Shown here in pieces: positions 7,545 through 16,410 of a stretch of DNA of 64,000 nt. The position numbers were made by a program, and so were the translations under genes. Origin of the DNA: Levilactobacillus yonginensis (GTDB taxonomy: Bacteria > Bacillota > Bacilli > Lactobacillales > Lactobacillaceae); NCBI RefSeq assembly GCF_964065165.1, contig NZ_OZ061549.1, positions 1,550,001-1,614,000 of the forward strand, written 5' to 3'. The notes beneath the pieces are model-generated. The model had not been told where the DNA came from and did no database searches. It worked only from the letters and a program-made list of their open reading frames with translations. Numbering within the stretch: the first letter of the stretch is position 1; every line of letters begins with the position of its first letter.

Positions 7545-7765
7545 AGGTAGCCGAGAGTGCGTCGAATTTGGACTCAGCCGTGGGATTTTCAAGTGGTTTT
7601 CTTGAAAATGGCGACTTGAAGACGTGCTTTGCGGCTTCAAGTGAGGGGCAAGACCGCCTTTTGGCTTGTCCTGTCCTTCCCACCGCGTTCCAGTCCAAAT
7701 TTGGCGAACGGTAAGGCGGCAATTCCCCACTATGTCTGATTCTTGTTGTATCCGGCATAGTGGGT
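7545..7765. repeat. Family A structured GC-rich intergenic element, copy 1
   Basis: Ends carry imperfect inverted repeats: AATTTGGACT near 7565 pairs with AGTCCAAATT near 7692. Inside are a 9-bp hairpin ATTTTCAAG/CTTGAAAAT (7586-7609) and the central hairpin ACTTGAAG/CTTCAAGT (about 7613-7642). A further hairpin CCACTATG/CATAGTGG follows the right end (7727-7763). The region has no convincing reading frame. Copies 2-4 have the same plan. Confidence 0.7.
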
Positions 7766-7800
7766 GTTTCAATGCTTCTAACCTTTAGATTCAGACACTA

Positions 7801-7846
7801 AAATGGTCCCCAACCAAGGCTTTTACCACGGTTAGGGACCATTTTT
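7801..7846 (-). terminator. Terminator of the GH65 operon
   Basis: The inverted repeat AAATGGTCCC-AACC / GGTT-GGGACCATTT ends in a T run on either strand. It lies 85 bases beyond the GH65 stop. Confidence 0.8.
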
Positions 7847-7930
7847 ATGGCTGATAGACTATTCGTCGATTCCACTGCGGTAACCGTCTCTGCAGCTACC
7901 TGCCAGCCTCACCATCGGCCACGATTTAAC

Positions 7931-10135
7931 TTAACCAACCTTCACCAACGAAATCAGTTCACCATCCACGCTTACGCCGTAAGTCGGAATTGGGCCGCTG
8001 ATGACCGTGACGTTAGTATCGTTAGCCGTGAGTTCAATCTCTAAGACACTAGCCGCAATCTTCATCCGGTACGTCAGTTTAGTGATTTCTTTTGGTAGGT
8101 GATTGTTGAAGTGCACGACCTCATCCTGCACGTAGAAGCCAGAGAAGCCAGCAACCAGCGCTAACCAACTCCCACCTAAGTTGGCCAAATGAAGGCCGTC
8201 AGCCGTATTCTTTTGCAGGTTGACCAGATCCATTTGCGCCGTATCCATGAAGTACCCGTAGGCCTTTTCTGGATCGCCCATCCGGGCTGCTAAAATACTG
8301 AAGATTGACCGGGACAGTGACGAATCGTGGGTCGTTACCCCCTCATAATACCGGTACTCACGCTTCAACTGCTCCGGCGACAAGTCTTCTGGAAAGAGGT
8401 AGTCCGCCAGCAACGTATCGGCCTGCTTAGCAATCTGGTAACGATAAATCGTCAACGGGTGATAGTGTAGCAATAATGGGAAGTTTTCCGGCGTCGACCG
8501 ATCGACCGGCCAGCGCGGCTTGCTCAGGAAACTATCATCCTGTTCGTTGATCTTCAAGTCTGAGCTGTACGGCAGGTAGACGTGTTCTGCCAAGTTTTCA
8601 AAGACATCCAAATCCCCCTGACCAATACCGTATTTTTCCAACCCGTGTGAATCTTGCCTTAATATTTCCTTGGCTAAATAAATCACTAGTTCAAAGTTAT
8701 GTTTAGCCAAACGGTTCGTATAGTAATTATTGTTGACCAGCGCCGTATACTCATCGGGCCCCGTGACCGTGTGGAACTCAAACCGGTTCTCCGTGCCTAC
8801 CTGGTGCCAGCCCCCGAAGGCCTCCCAGAAGTGAGCCGTTTCCAAGACCATTTCAAACCCACACTGTTCAATGAAGTCGATGTCCCGAGTGATTTCGTAG
8901 TACTTCCCCACAGCGTAGGCTACGTCGGCATCAATGTGATACTGTGCTGTCCCCGCCGGGAAGTAGGCTGAGGCCTCTTCACCGTTGATGGTCCGCCAAG
9001 CAAACAACGCTCCCTGACTAACACCTAACGCTCGCGCCCGTTGCCGCGCCTTTGGTAGCGTCTGATAGCGGTATAACAGGAGCTGGCGCGCCATCTGTTG
9101 ATTGGTATAAATGAAGTATGGCAACATGTACATTTCTGTATCCCAGAAGTAATGGCCCTCGTAGCCAGAACCACTGAGGCCCTTCGCAGCAATGTTCGTC
9201 CGGCCATCCCGGCCAGCCGCTTGATTCAACTGGAAAATGTTGTAGTGGATAGCGAGGTTCAACTCCTCATTACCACCCACGGTGACCTCACTGCGGTGCC
9301 AGACGTCCTGCCAGAATTGGCGGCTATCATCCTGCAAAGCTGAGACCGTGCTCGCCAGAAATGGGGCGGCAGGATCAATCGTATTTTGTTCACCAATCTC
9401 ACCGACGTAAACCTCGTACTCTAGTTTATGCGTCGCACCATCACTCAGATCGACCGGTTGCTGTAAGAGGCTGGCCGTTTTATCGAGCATCCCCAAGTAA
9501 ATGGTCACGGCCTGTTTGGTGCGTCGGGTCTTCACGTGATAGCGTTGGAGTCCCCGCGAAACAAACTGCGTTTCACAGATGGGAAGCCCCGCCATCCGAG
9601 TCTTCCGCGGGTCGGCCGACGGGATTGATTCCGCCTCAGCAGGTACGGCAATCGACTTGCTGACCAGCAACCCCCCAGTATAATTGCCGGCGGTAAAACG
9701 ATAACTGGTCGCCCAAAAGTTAGTCTGGCGTTGCCCAATCACGGATTTCATCCCCATGGTGATGGTCTCACCCTGTTGCGTTTGTAAGATAAATTGTTCA
9801 GTTAATTCCCCGGTCGTTAAGTCCAGGTCGACCACCGTCCGTTCACTACTGGTAAACCGGTGGCCGCTGTCGGTCGTCACGTGAATGTGCCGCAGATCCG
9901 ATAGATTTAGAATGGTTTGATGCTGTTGGGCGTAGCCAATCCCCGCTTCACCGTAGGTAATTGGCGACGTCTCGTAGAAACCGTTGATCAGCGTTCCAGT
10001 GATCGGATTGCCGCTGATCGGGTCGTTGGCGCGGACCCCGAAGTGGCCATTGGCCAGTGAAAAGATCGTTTCCAAATACTCCGGTTGATGGTCGGCTACG
10101 TCGTGTAACGTCAAATGATAATCGCGTAAAGTCAC
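7931..10135 (-). CDS. GH65 family glycoside phosphorylase (maltose/kojibiose/nigerose type)
   Basis: A 734-residue GH65 protein beginning with GTG at 10135 behind GGGGGG. The N-terminal beta-sandwich domain contains FSLANGHFGVRANDP. The (alpha/alpha)6 barrel contains GLSGSGYEGHYFWDTEMYML and the catalytic acid in TGPDEYTALV (Glu462). GH65 enzymes of Firmicutes phosphorolyse alpha-linked glucose disaccharides to beta-glucose 1-phosphate. The sequence is not the typical L. brevis maltose phosphorylase: the N-terminus and length differ, and the SGSGYEGHYFWDTE block is more like kojibiose/nigerose-type members. No beta-phosphoglucomutase gene is adjacent. It is last in an operon with a GPH symporter and two esterases, suggesting use of an acylated glucoside. 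Confidence 0.85.
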   Translation of the reverse strand: MTLRDYHLTLHDVADHQPEYLETIFSLANGHFGVRANDPISGNPITGTLINGFYETSPITYGEAGIGYAQQHQTILNLSDLRHIHVTTDSGHRFTSSERTVVDLDLTTGELTEQFILQTQQGETITMGMKSVIGQRQTNFWATSYRFTAGNYTGGLLVSKSIAVPAEAESIPSADPRKTRMAGLPICETQFVSRGLQRYHVKTRRTKQAVTIYLGMLDKTASLLQQPVDLSDGATHKLEYEVYVGEIGEQNTIDPAAPFLASTVSALQDDSRQFWQDVWHRSEVTVGGNEELNLAIHYNIFQLNQAAGRDGRTNIAAKGLSGSGYEGHYFWDTEMYMLPYFIYTNQQMARQLLLYRYQTLPKARQRARALGVSQGALFAWRTINGEEASAYFPAGTAQYHIDADVAYAVGKYYEITRDIDFIEQCGFEMVLETAHFWEAFGGWHQVGTENRFEFHTVTGPDEYTALVNNNYYTNRLAKHNFELVIYLAKEILRQDSHGLEKYGIGQGDLDVFENLAEHVYLPYSSDLKINEQDDSFLSKPRWPVDRSTPENFPLLLHYHPLTIYRYQIAKQADTLLADYLFPEDLSPEQLKREYRYYEGVTTHDSSLSRSIFSILAARMGDPEKAYGYFMDTAQMDLVNLQKNTADGLHLANLGGSWLALVAGFSGFYVQDEVVHFNNHLPKEITKLTYRMKIAASVLEIELTANDTNVTVISGPIPTYGVSVDGELISLVKVG

Positions 10136-10161
10136 AATAATCCCCCCGTTTCGCTGCTATT

Positions 10162-11214
10162 TTAAATCAATTTAGCCCCCATAGCCAGTGCGTCCTCCAC
10201 TGCCGGTACATTTCCGGTAAAGTTTAGGAAAGCGTGGCTGATACCCCCGTATCTGAAGTAGTGGGCATCCCCGTTGGCCTGACCGGCTTGCTGGACGAAG
10301 ACCTCATCTTGTAGTCGGAACGGATCGTACTCGCCGACCAGCAGTGTGACGTTCTTAAAGGTTGCTGGGTCAGCTAGGAGTGGGGAAAGTAGTGGTGCCG
10401 TTAAATCGACCGGCTGATCCGCCACGTAATAGCCACTCATGATAGTGTCAAGTTGTTCAAATAACTGATAGCTACGGTGCAGTGCGTCTCGCTGCTCCGG
10501 AACCACGTCAATGCTGTGGTCATCCCACAGGGAACCACTCAAGTCGGAGCCCTGAATGACGGTTGGGTAAAATAATAGGTGACTTTCAATCGTGCAGATA
10601 CCCATCGATTTACACAGCTGGCTGACCGCTAAGGCAATCGATCCCCCAGCGGAGTCGCCCCCCACACAAATGTGCCGATAAGATTTGACCATTGCCGCTA
10701 CAACCGCCAAGCCATCCAGAATACCGGCTGGATAGGGTTGTTCGGGGGCTAACGCGTAGTCCACGTTGTACACCACGCAGTTGGCTTGCTCTGCCACAAA
10801 TTTCAATGCCAACAGGACATCTTCGGGTGTCCCACCATAGTAGGCGCCGCCGTGGAAGTAAATCAACGCCTTGTCCGCGGTCAGATGGTCCATCCGGGCA
10901 ATCCGAACGACACGGACCCGGCGATTCATGGCCACAATCTGTTGCATTTCAACCTTCATTTCCACGCTGGTCAAATCACGTTGCCCGCTAGTCTCGGTTC
11001 CCTGCCGCAGACTAAACAAATCAGTTGGCAATTGTGGATTCTCATCGATGCCTGCCACGGTCTCCCAGACCAGTGGTTCAAAGGTGTGGATGGGGTCCCG
11101 TTCCTTGATCCAATTGGTAACACCATCTACTTTGCCAGTTGGCTTGATGCTTCGCAGTCGTTTCAACTCTTCGTTGTACCCCAATGACTGCTTAGTTGTC
11201 GTATCATTCAACAT
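10162..11214 (-). CDS. Alpha/beta hydrolase, HSL-type esterase
   Basis: A 350-residue hydrolase of the hormone-sensitive-lipase group. The oxyanion motif HGGAYYGG and nucleophile elbow GGDSAGGS are clear. The acid is probably the Asp of LVGEYDPFR and the base His is in GGISHAFLNF. Such enzymes cut short acyl esters, often acetyl groups on sugars or aromatic alcohols. It is 27 bases ahead of the GH65 gene, so both are probably translated from one message. A de-esterifying step before phosphorolysis is inferred. Confidence 0.8.
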   Translation of the reverse strand: MLNDTTTKQSLGYNEELKRLRSIKPTGKVDGVTNWIKERDPIHTFEPLVWETVAGIDENPQLPTDLFSLRQGTETSGQRDLTSVEMKVEMQQIVAMNRRVRVVRIARMDHLTADKALIYFHGGAYYGGTPEDVLLALKFVAEQANCVVYNVDYALAPEQPYPAGILDGLAVVAAMVKSYRHICVGGDSAGGSIALAVSQLCKSMGICTIESHLLFYPTVIQGSDLSGSLWDDHSIDVVPEQRDALHRSYQLFEQLDTIMSGYYVADQPVDLTAPLLSPLLADPATFKNVTLLVGEYDPFRLQDEVFVQQAGQANGDAHYFRYGGISHAFLNFTGNVPAVEDALAMGAKLI

Positions 11215-11266
11215 CTTGATTACCCCTCTCTTGGTGAAAAAGATTTATAAATGGTTTAGTTTCGCC

Positions 11267-11420
11267 TGCCGGGCGCCAAATCTGGGCTGGAACGGTGCCG
11301 GCACAATTTGAAGCCCCGCACCCCCGAGTCTTCAAACTTGGCCTTACTCTAAAGCCGAGGGAAAAACACCCGCAACTTAAGAATAACGAGGCGCCTGAGC
11401 CCATATTTGGCACCCTCTCG
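11267..11420. repeat. Family A structured element, copy 2, inside an operon
   Basis: The terminal repeats GGCGCCAAATCTGGGCT (11272-11288) and AGCCCATATTTGGCACC (about 11397-11413) pair with few mismatches. The central hairpin is TTTGAAG/CTTCAAA (about 11308-11336). The AAATNTGG/CCANATTT ends match those of copy 1. It sits between two esterase genes transcribed in the same direction, where it could affect mRNA stability or processing. Confidence 0.7.
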
Positions 11421-11511
11421 GCTAACCTTATTAAGTCCACAATACGTTGTGGTCAATTCAGATTAGCCAACTAGGAAGAACCTCTACAGCTTACACAACG
11501 CTGCTAACTGG

Positions 11512-12363
11512 TCAGCCCTGATTCAACCAAAACTCATCCAGGTGCCAGAGTTCCCCTAGCCAAGCCATTTCGTTGGTAAACCATTTCGCCACGTCCGGCC
11601 GAATGAACCGCTCCCCTAAAGTCGGATCAAATTCTCTGGGAAATGCCGTGACCGCCCGAGCTAGGCTCAGTCCGTGGGGGCCGTGGGGATATATTTTACT
11701 GGTTACGGAAACTCTATTCTGTCGAAGAGCTGCCGTATAGCACTCTGTGTTCACTGCTGGCACCGTTTCGTCGTCCGCTGTTGTCCAGATGAACGTTGGT
11801 GGATTCTGCGATGTCACCAATTGATCTGCTTCGTGAGCGGGCCAATTGGCTGTAATGGCAGCTCTGGTTGCCTCGTCAGTCGGCCAGCCTAATCGCAAGC
11901 CAATGACCGGATACGCCAAGGCTAACGCATCGATCTTCAAATCGGTCGTCGCTACGTGACAATCCCAGCCTAGTAACGGCCAGAGGTCTGCATATAGAGC
12001 TGCTAAGTGACCACCAGCCGAAAATCCAGCCAACAGGATGTGATCTGAACTGATACCATAATCCGCTGCGTGGCGGTGAAATTCAGCTACCACCATCCCC
12101 AGTTGAATCAACGCGGTTGGTAACACCGGTGGGGCCGTTATCAAGCGGTATTGGACAACCGCTACGGTGAACCCCTGTGCCAAGTATTGGAACGCCACAA
12201 TTTCATTTTCTCTATCCGAGTAAAAGCGATAACCACCACCCGGCAATAGAATCACCAACGGCCGCCGCGGCTGGTTGTGAAAATCAGCGATGGCGGCCGG
12301 TTGCATGAGTGTCACGGTGACCGGAAAGTTCGGCTCGCCGCAAATAAATTCATGATTAATCAT
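11512..12363 (-). CDS. Alpha/beta hydrolase, BD-FAE/Axe-like esterase
   Basis: The start is taken at the ATG at 12363, which overlaps the stop of the symporter gene (ATGATTAA), indicating translational coupling. A longer frame inside the symporter gene is unlikely. The 283-residue product has the oxyanion motif LLPGGGYRFYS, the nucleophile elbow AGFSAGGHLA and a late His in YPHGPHGLSL, matching the acetyl-xylan-esterase/feruloyl-esterase-like group. It is probably cytoplasmic because no signal peptide is seen. Together with the second esterase and GH65 it suggests intracellular trimming of an acylated oligosaccharide brought in by the symporter. Confidence 0.8.
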   Translation of the reverse strand: MINHEFICGEPNFPVTVTLMQPAAIADFHNQPRRPLVILLPGGGYRFYSDRENEIVAFQYLAQGFTVAVVQYRLITAPPVLPTALIQLGMVVAEFHRHAADYGISSDHILLAGFSAGGHLAALYADLWPLLGWDCHVATTDLKIDALALAYPVIGLRLGWPTDEATRAAITANWPAHEADQLVTSQNPPTFIWTTADDETVPAVNTECYTAALRQNRVSVTSKIYPHGPHGLSLARAVTAFPREFDPTLGERFIRPDVAKWFTNEMAWLGELWHLDEFWLNQG

Positions 12364-13735
12364 TTTGTAACTTCGCTTGAGCAGCTTTATCGGCAGAGTC
12401 TCTGGCCTCCTTCGCAGAAGCGACTTCGTCCTCATCCAGCTTGTAGGCTCTGAGAATCAATGCAATCAGAATAGCGAGAATCACTGGCAGCCAAATGAAG
12501 GCAGTCCCAATAGCCGTCTGAGCATGAGCACTCTGAACCTTTGCGGCGGCATCAAAGCCACCCCAAGCCAGGATCCAACCGGCTAACGCGCCACCGAATC
12601 CCATGCCTAATTTTGCCCCAACCATTGGCACAGAAGACAAGATACCGGGTTCATCGATACGTAATTCTGACCGAGAATATTCAACTGTATCAGCAATCAT
12701 GACAAAGGAAATGGAGAACGCTGCCCCCATGGCAATCAGGGAAATCACATTCCCAGCGAATAGCAACGGGATACTGTTGAAGGCCATCATGGCTTCCCCT
12801 ACGGCAAACGTCAACAGTGACAATACCATCACGTTCTTGTGTTTCATGAATTTGCTGAGGAATGGGATGAAAATGTTCCCGATGACCGCGCAGATAACCA
12901 GCCCGTTGAATAGCCCCACCAAGTCTGGGCGCTTATAAACGTAGTTCAAGTAGTAGACAGCCACTTGCAGCCGCATTACCCAGAATGTTTGTAATAGGAT
13001 AAAGCTCAGACTCAAGATAACCCACGGCTTATTCTTCGCAGCGCCTCTCAAAGATTCCTTAACCGATAGATGGCTCTTAATTTCTGAGCCATCCAGTGTT
13101 TCTGCCGTTTCCTGTTCACGTAGGTTAGCAAAGGCACCTAAGAAGAGCACGATAATCAACGCCCCAATAATGACACCCCAGATTGACCAGCCGCGCTCGG
13201 CATTTTTACCACCTAGGAAAGCAACCATTGGCAGTGAAACTGCACCGATAACCGCCGTCCCAATGTTGGTCATCACCATCCGGGCACTGGCTAAGTTCGT
13301 CCGTTCATCGGGATCCTTCGTCAGACTAGGCAGAATAGCTGTGATTGGCGTGTTAGCACCAGAGTAGACCAGGCTAAACAGCGTGTAAACGACGGATATC
13401 CAGACCAATTGGAACGTCTTGTTGCCACCAAACGATGGGTTAAAGAACAGGGCCATGGTTAAGATCCCTAGAGGAATCCCGAACCATAAGAAGTATGGCC
13501 GTGATTTCCCATACTTGGAATGCGTGTGGTCGATTAAAAATCCATAGACCACACCATCAAAGGCATCAATGAATCGAACGACTAAGAATAGCGTTCCCAC
13601 GAAGGCTGGCGAAATTCCCATGACCGTCGTGTAATAGAACAACAGGTACAAACCAACAATTTGCCAAATCAAGTTGCCGGCCAAGTCGGTTGATCCATAG
13701 AAGAAACGCTGTTTCCACAACTGAAGCTTACTCAT
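12356..13735 (-). CDS. GPH-family sugar:cation symporter
   Basis: The start is the ATG at 13735 with GGGGAGG eight bases upstream. The product of about 459 residues has 12 hydrophobic helices and the GPH (glycoside-pentoside-hexuronide) features RFFYGSTDLAGNLIWQ at the N-terminus, RFIDAFDGVVYGFLIDH in helix 2-loop and RPYFLWFGIPLG. GPH carriers import glycosides with Na+ or H+. It is the first gene of the operon with two esterases and GH65. A promoter with a cre box lies directly upstream. The substrate is not determined, but an alpha-glucoside or acylated glucoside would fit the downstream genes. Confidence 0.85.
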   Translation of the reverse strand: MSKLQLWKQRFFYGSTDLAGNLIWQIVGLYLLFYYTTVMGISPAFVGTLFLVVRFIDAFDGVVYGFLIDHTHSKYGKSRPYFLWFGIPLGILTMALFFNPSFGGNKTFQLVWISVVYTLFSLVYSGANTPITAILPSLTKDPDERTNLASARMVMTNIGTAVIGAVSLPMVAFLGGKNAERGWSIWGVIIGALIIVLFLGAFANLREQETAETLDGSEIKSHLSVKESLRGAAKNKPWVILSLSFILLQTFWVMRLQVAVYYLNYVYKRPDLVGLFNGLVICAVIGNIFIPFLSKFMKHKNVMVLSLLTFAVGEAMMAFNSIPLLFAGNVISLIAMGAAFSISFVMIADTVEYSRSELRIDEPGILSSVPMVGAKLGMGFGGALAGWILAWGGFDAAAKVQSAHAQTAIGTAFIWLPVILAILIALILRAYKLDEDEVASAKEARDSADKAAQAKLQND

Positions 13736-13782
13736 AATAAAAACCTCCCCCAAAGTCTAAGATAAATAATTGCACACACTCT

Positions 13783-13830
13783 TGTAACCGCTTACAGATA
13801 CAGCATACCCAAAACTGGGTAACTTGATAA
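13783..13830 (-). promoter_or_regulatory. GPH operon promoter with CcpA cre box and inverted repeat
   Basis: On the minus strand a -35 TTATCA (13825-13830) and a -10 TATGCT (13802-13807) are spaced by 17 bp. The spacer holds the inverted repeat TACCC-N6-GGGTA (13806-13821), a candidate specific operator. A consensus cre, TGTAAGCGGTTACA (13783-13796), follows the -10, so CcpA would block transcription when preferred sugars are present. Confidence 0.75.
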
Positions 13831-14007
13831 TCCACATATCTAACTACCCACTTACCTTTTCTAACCTACTATCAACTGACCAGACTACCACTTAACAACC
13901 GTCAAGTTAACCTTTATCGTCGACTCTATCATAATCGATTCTGTCTGTCAGGCCAGTGTTTAGTCCCTTCATTAGTTTCCCAACCTAACTTTTTGCTTAG
14001 TTGGGAT

Positions 14008-14206
14008 AAATGGCCGCCTCCGGCCGCCAGGGCGGGCACCTGCTGTGGGGGACGCTTCCGGCCTGAGAACCGGTCCTCCAGCTCGGCTTGAAGCTTCGGC
14101 AGCCCACCGAATCTCCAAGCCCGCCCCACGCTGTAGACGGCCACAGAACGCCCGTCAACACCGTCGACACAGCTGGTACCCACCCTGGCAACCTCCGGCT
14201 ACATTA
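14008..14206. repeat. Family A structured element, copy 3
   Basis: The ends GCCAGGGCGGGCACC (about 14026-14040) and GGTACCCACCCTGGC (about 14175-14189) form an inverted repeat with two mismatches. Inside, GTGGGG pairs with CCCCAC, and CGGCTTG...TTCGG pairs with CCGAA...CAAGCCCG. It shares CGCCTCCGG, CCTGCTGTGGGG, GCTTGAAGC and TCTCCAAGC with copy 4 at 35.0 kb. No gene is seen in 13840-14580 apart from this element and a terminator. Confidence 0.75.
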
Positions 14207-14446
14207 GTCGACTATTTCACCGTTAGTTATTTCTAATTATCAATGTTGGTGAGTCTCAATCGTTTACTATTAATCATTAGCTGAGTATTAAAGGTAACTG
14301 TCATTTCTAACCAGTCGGTCGAGGGAGCGTCCTGATACTTTTACTAACGAAATTCGCCAGAAATTTGTCACCCAAATACTGGTGAAAGTTCAAAATTCGT
14401 TGAGAATGCTGCTAAATTTGACCTATTCACTTAAACGGACTTAAAA

Positions 14447-14489
14447 AATGCTACTGCAACAGCCTCGATGGCAGTTACAGTAGCATTTT
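14447..14489 (-). terminator. Terminator after exported-protein gene
   Basis: A 12-bp perfect stem AAAATGCTACTG/CAGTAGCATTTT, with further pairing inside the loop, lies about 90 bases past the 14581 stop. Confidence 0.75.
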
Positions 14490-14580
14490 AAAACTTCTCA
14501 AATTTTGGAATCTTGAACCCATTTATTTTCTGATCACCGGCAATGAATAATGTCTGCTAGCACTTACGAGTTGAAATCCG

Positions 14581-15402
14581 CTAGTCCCCGTATTCTAACT
14601 CGCCAAAGAAGTAGGGCTTACCATTGACGGTGTAGTTGGTCCAAGTACCGTACAGATCAAAAACATCGTCCATTGGCAGCATCCCCAAGTTGCCAGTCGT
14701 CTTCTTATTTGTAATCGTCAGGCGGTAATGGTGCTTGCCGACCTTTTTGTTAGGCAGTCCCTTCAATGCCTTAGCGTAGTCAACCGTAGTCGTGTTGCCC
14801 TTCACGGTGACCTTCGACGCTTTCACAGAACGCGTCGGCTTGTAGTTTTGACTCGTGCCTGCCCAGCGTTGGCTCATGAGTCCGGAATCTTTAGCCATCT
14901 GGGCCTTACTATAGTACTGCAAGTAGTTATCCAGCGTCAGGAAAAAGCCGGGCGTGGGTGCCGCGTTAGTGTTGTCACTATTGGCAGTGTACCCCTTTCC
15001 AACCTTAAAGATTTGTGTGCGAATAGGTGCCTTCAAGCTGACCCGTTTGAAATTTGCCTTGGTAAACGGAATCGTGGCCCGTTCCTTATACTTCAGCTGA
15101 TTAGCCCGCGCATAGTTCACGACGCCATAGGTGAACAGGGCCGTCGTCTTAACGCCACCGTTGGCCGTCCCCGTTGACATCGTACTCTCAGCATTTAGCA
15201 GCGTGTTCTTCTTCACCTTGACCTGGTGATACTTGCCATTTTTCTTCTGATAAATACCTACGTACATGGCCTTTTTAGTCCGCACGTAACCCGTATTCCC
15301 GGTTAAGTATTGGCTAGTCGCCGCGTGGGCCGTGACCCCACTAGCGCCGATTGCGGCTAACCCCAGCAAAGCGGCGACCCACCATTTTCCCCATTTTTGC
15401 AT
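14581..15402 (-). CDS. Exported protein of unknown function
   Basis: A 273-residue protein with a typical signal peptide (KWWVAALLGLAAIGASGV, cleavage probably after AHA near 28) and a lysine/threonine-rich mature part. A good AGGAGG precedes the ATG. No LPXTG, lipobox or repeat is seen, so it is probably secreted or loosely bound to the wall. The mature part has recurring short beta-type segments (TGYVRTKKAMYVGIY, KVTVKGNTTTVDYAKAL), like many lineage-specific lactobacillar exported proteins. It stands alone with its own terminator. No function can be assigned. Confidence 0.75.
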   Translation of the reverse strand: MQKWGKWWVAALLGLAAIGASGVTAHAATSQYLTGNTGYVRTKKAMYVGIYQKKNGKYHQVKVKKNTLLNAESTMSTGTANGGVKTTALFTYGVVNYARANQLKYKERATIPFTKANFKRVSLKAPIRTQIFKVGKGYTANSDNTNAAPTPGFFLTLDNYLQYYSKAQMAKDSGLMSQRWAGTSQNYKPTRSVKASKVTVKGNTTTVDYAKALKGLPNKKVGKHHYRLTITNKKTTGNLGMLPMDDVFDLYGTWTNYTVNGKPYFFGELEYGD

Positions 15403-15635
15403 GTAATCTCCTCCTATTCATAGCTAGAGTATACAATATTAAGCTTAAATTCACCTGTCTTTGGCATCGCGCTTCAGTGAGGGGGAATTGGTCATAAAAA
15501 AGACCTGAAATTGTTATTCCAGGTCCTCAAAACTAGTTATTATTAAAACCACCTATTAATGATTACAAAATCATCGGCAACCTACAGACTATCTAAGCGC
15601 AGGCGGCCAGGATGCCGCCGTAGCGAACAATCAAC

Positions 15636-16181
15636 CTAATGAGCTAAGTATTTCTCCAACCATTCAACGTAGTGTTCCTCACGTTCAATGGCGTGGTCCA
15701 AAATTAGGTAATGCCCGTACGCCTGGTCAATTGCCCCTTGATCTGGAAACACCGTGGTCTGTCGCTGACGCAGATGAGCTAGCTGGGCGCGATGCAGTGC
15801 CGCCTGTTCCTGCAACATTGGCTGCAGCCGCGGATCATCAACTGTCTTGATAAAGTACAATTTTAAAATAAATTCATCCTTAATGGCTGTCAACTCGGGC
15901 GATGGTTCCGTGACCCAGGCGACCAACTTCTCGTGCCCCGCTGGCGTTAATGAATATTGCTTTTTCGCCAGCTTTTCGCCAGTCACCGTATCCTCGTGGG
16001 TAATCTCCCCTGCCGCTTCGAGTCGTTTTAGCATGGGATAGATTTGGCTATGCTTGGCCTGCCAAAACTCACCAATTTCATTTTCAAACGCCTTGGTCAG
16101 GTCATAGCCCGTCTGGGGGCGTTGGTTCAATAGACCTAAAATAATGTATTGTAGTCGATTACGCTGGCCGATGACTGCCAT
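15636..16181 (-). CDS. padR: PadR-family repressor of phenolic acid decarboxylase
   Basis: A 181-residue PadR protein. The N-terminal winged helix includes ILGLLNQRPQTGYDL and HSQIYPMLKRLEAAG, and the C-terminal helical dimerisation part runs from about 90 to 180 (Vir_Act_alpha_C type). It is divergent from a phenolic acid decarboxylase gene, and the shared region holds the known PadR operator type. PadR represses pdc until p-coumaric, ferulic or caffeic acid binds. The identification is strong because protein, target and operator all match. Confidence 0.92.
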   Translation of the reverse strand: MAVIGQRNRLQYIILGLLNQRPQTGYDLTKAFENEIGEFWQAKHSQIYPMLKRLEAAGEITHEDTVTGEKLAKKQYSLTPAGHEKLVAWVTEPSPELTAIKDEFILKLYFIKTVDDPRLQPMLQEQAALHRAQLAHLRQRQTTVFPDQGAIDQAYGHYLILDHAIEREEHYVEWLEKYLAH

Positions 16182-16294
16182 CCCCTTACTTTCGTGAAAT
16201 TACTTGTGTCTTCATTGAACCAGTTCCCCGCAGAAACATCAAGCGTCAATCACTTAAATCATCAGCAACTGAACCCACACGACTGACAAAATTG

Positions 16295-16361
16295 TTGACA
16301 CTGCTGGCAAAACGATTTATAGTAATCAAGTAAATTAAAACATGTAATTAATTACATGTTT
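16295..16361 (+). promoter_or_regulatory. pdc promoter with PadR operator
   Basis: TTGACA (16295-16300), 17 bp and TATAGT (16318-16323) form a near-consensus promoter. The perfect palindrome AAACATGTAATT/AATTACATGTTT (16338-16361) follows. ATGTAATTAATTACAT is the recognised PadR binding core. Its place just after the -10 explains repression. Confidence 0.92.
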
Positions 16362-16410
16362 GACTCAGCAGAATAGAAACCAATTCATTTTTTAAAGGAG
16401 CAGACGACGG

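Noticed and set aside
7500..7772. Two overlapping minus-strand frames over the repeat at 7.5 kb
   Set aside because: They only reflect the GC-rich inverted repeats of a family A element; no start signal or protein-like pattern.
9025..9738. Plus- and minus-strand frames inside the GH65 gene
   Set aside because: The GH65 frame carries clear catalytic motifs; the others are by-products of its composition.
13929..14236. Frames of 60-85 codons around 14.0-14.2 kb
   Set aside because: They cover a family A repeat; hairpins, not codon structure, explain the sequence.
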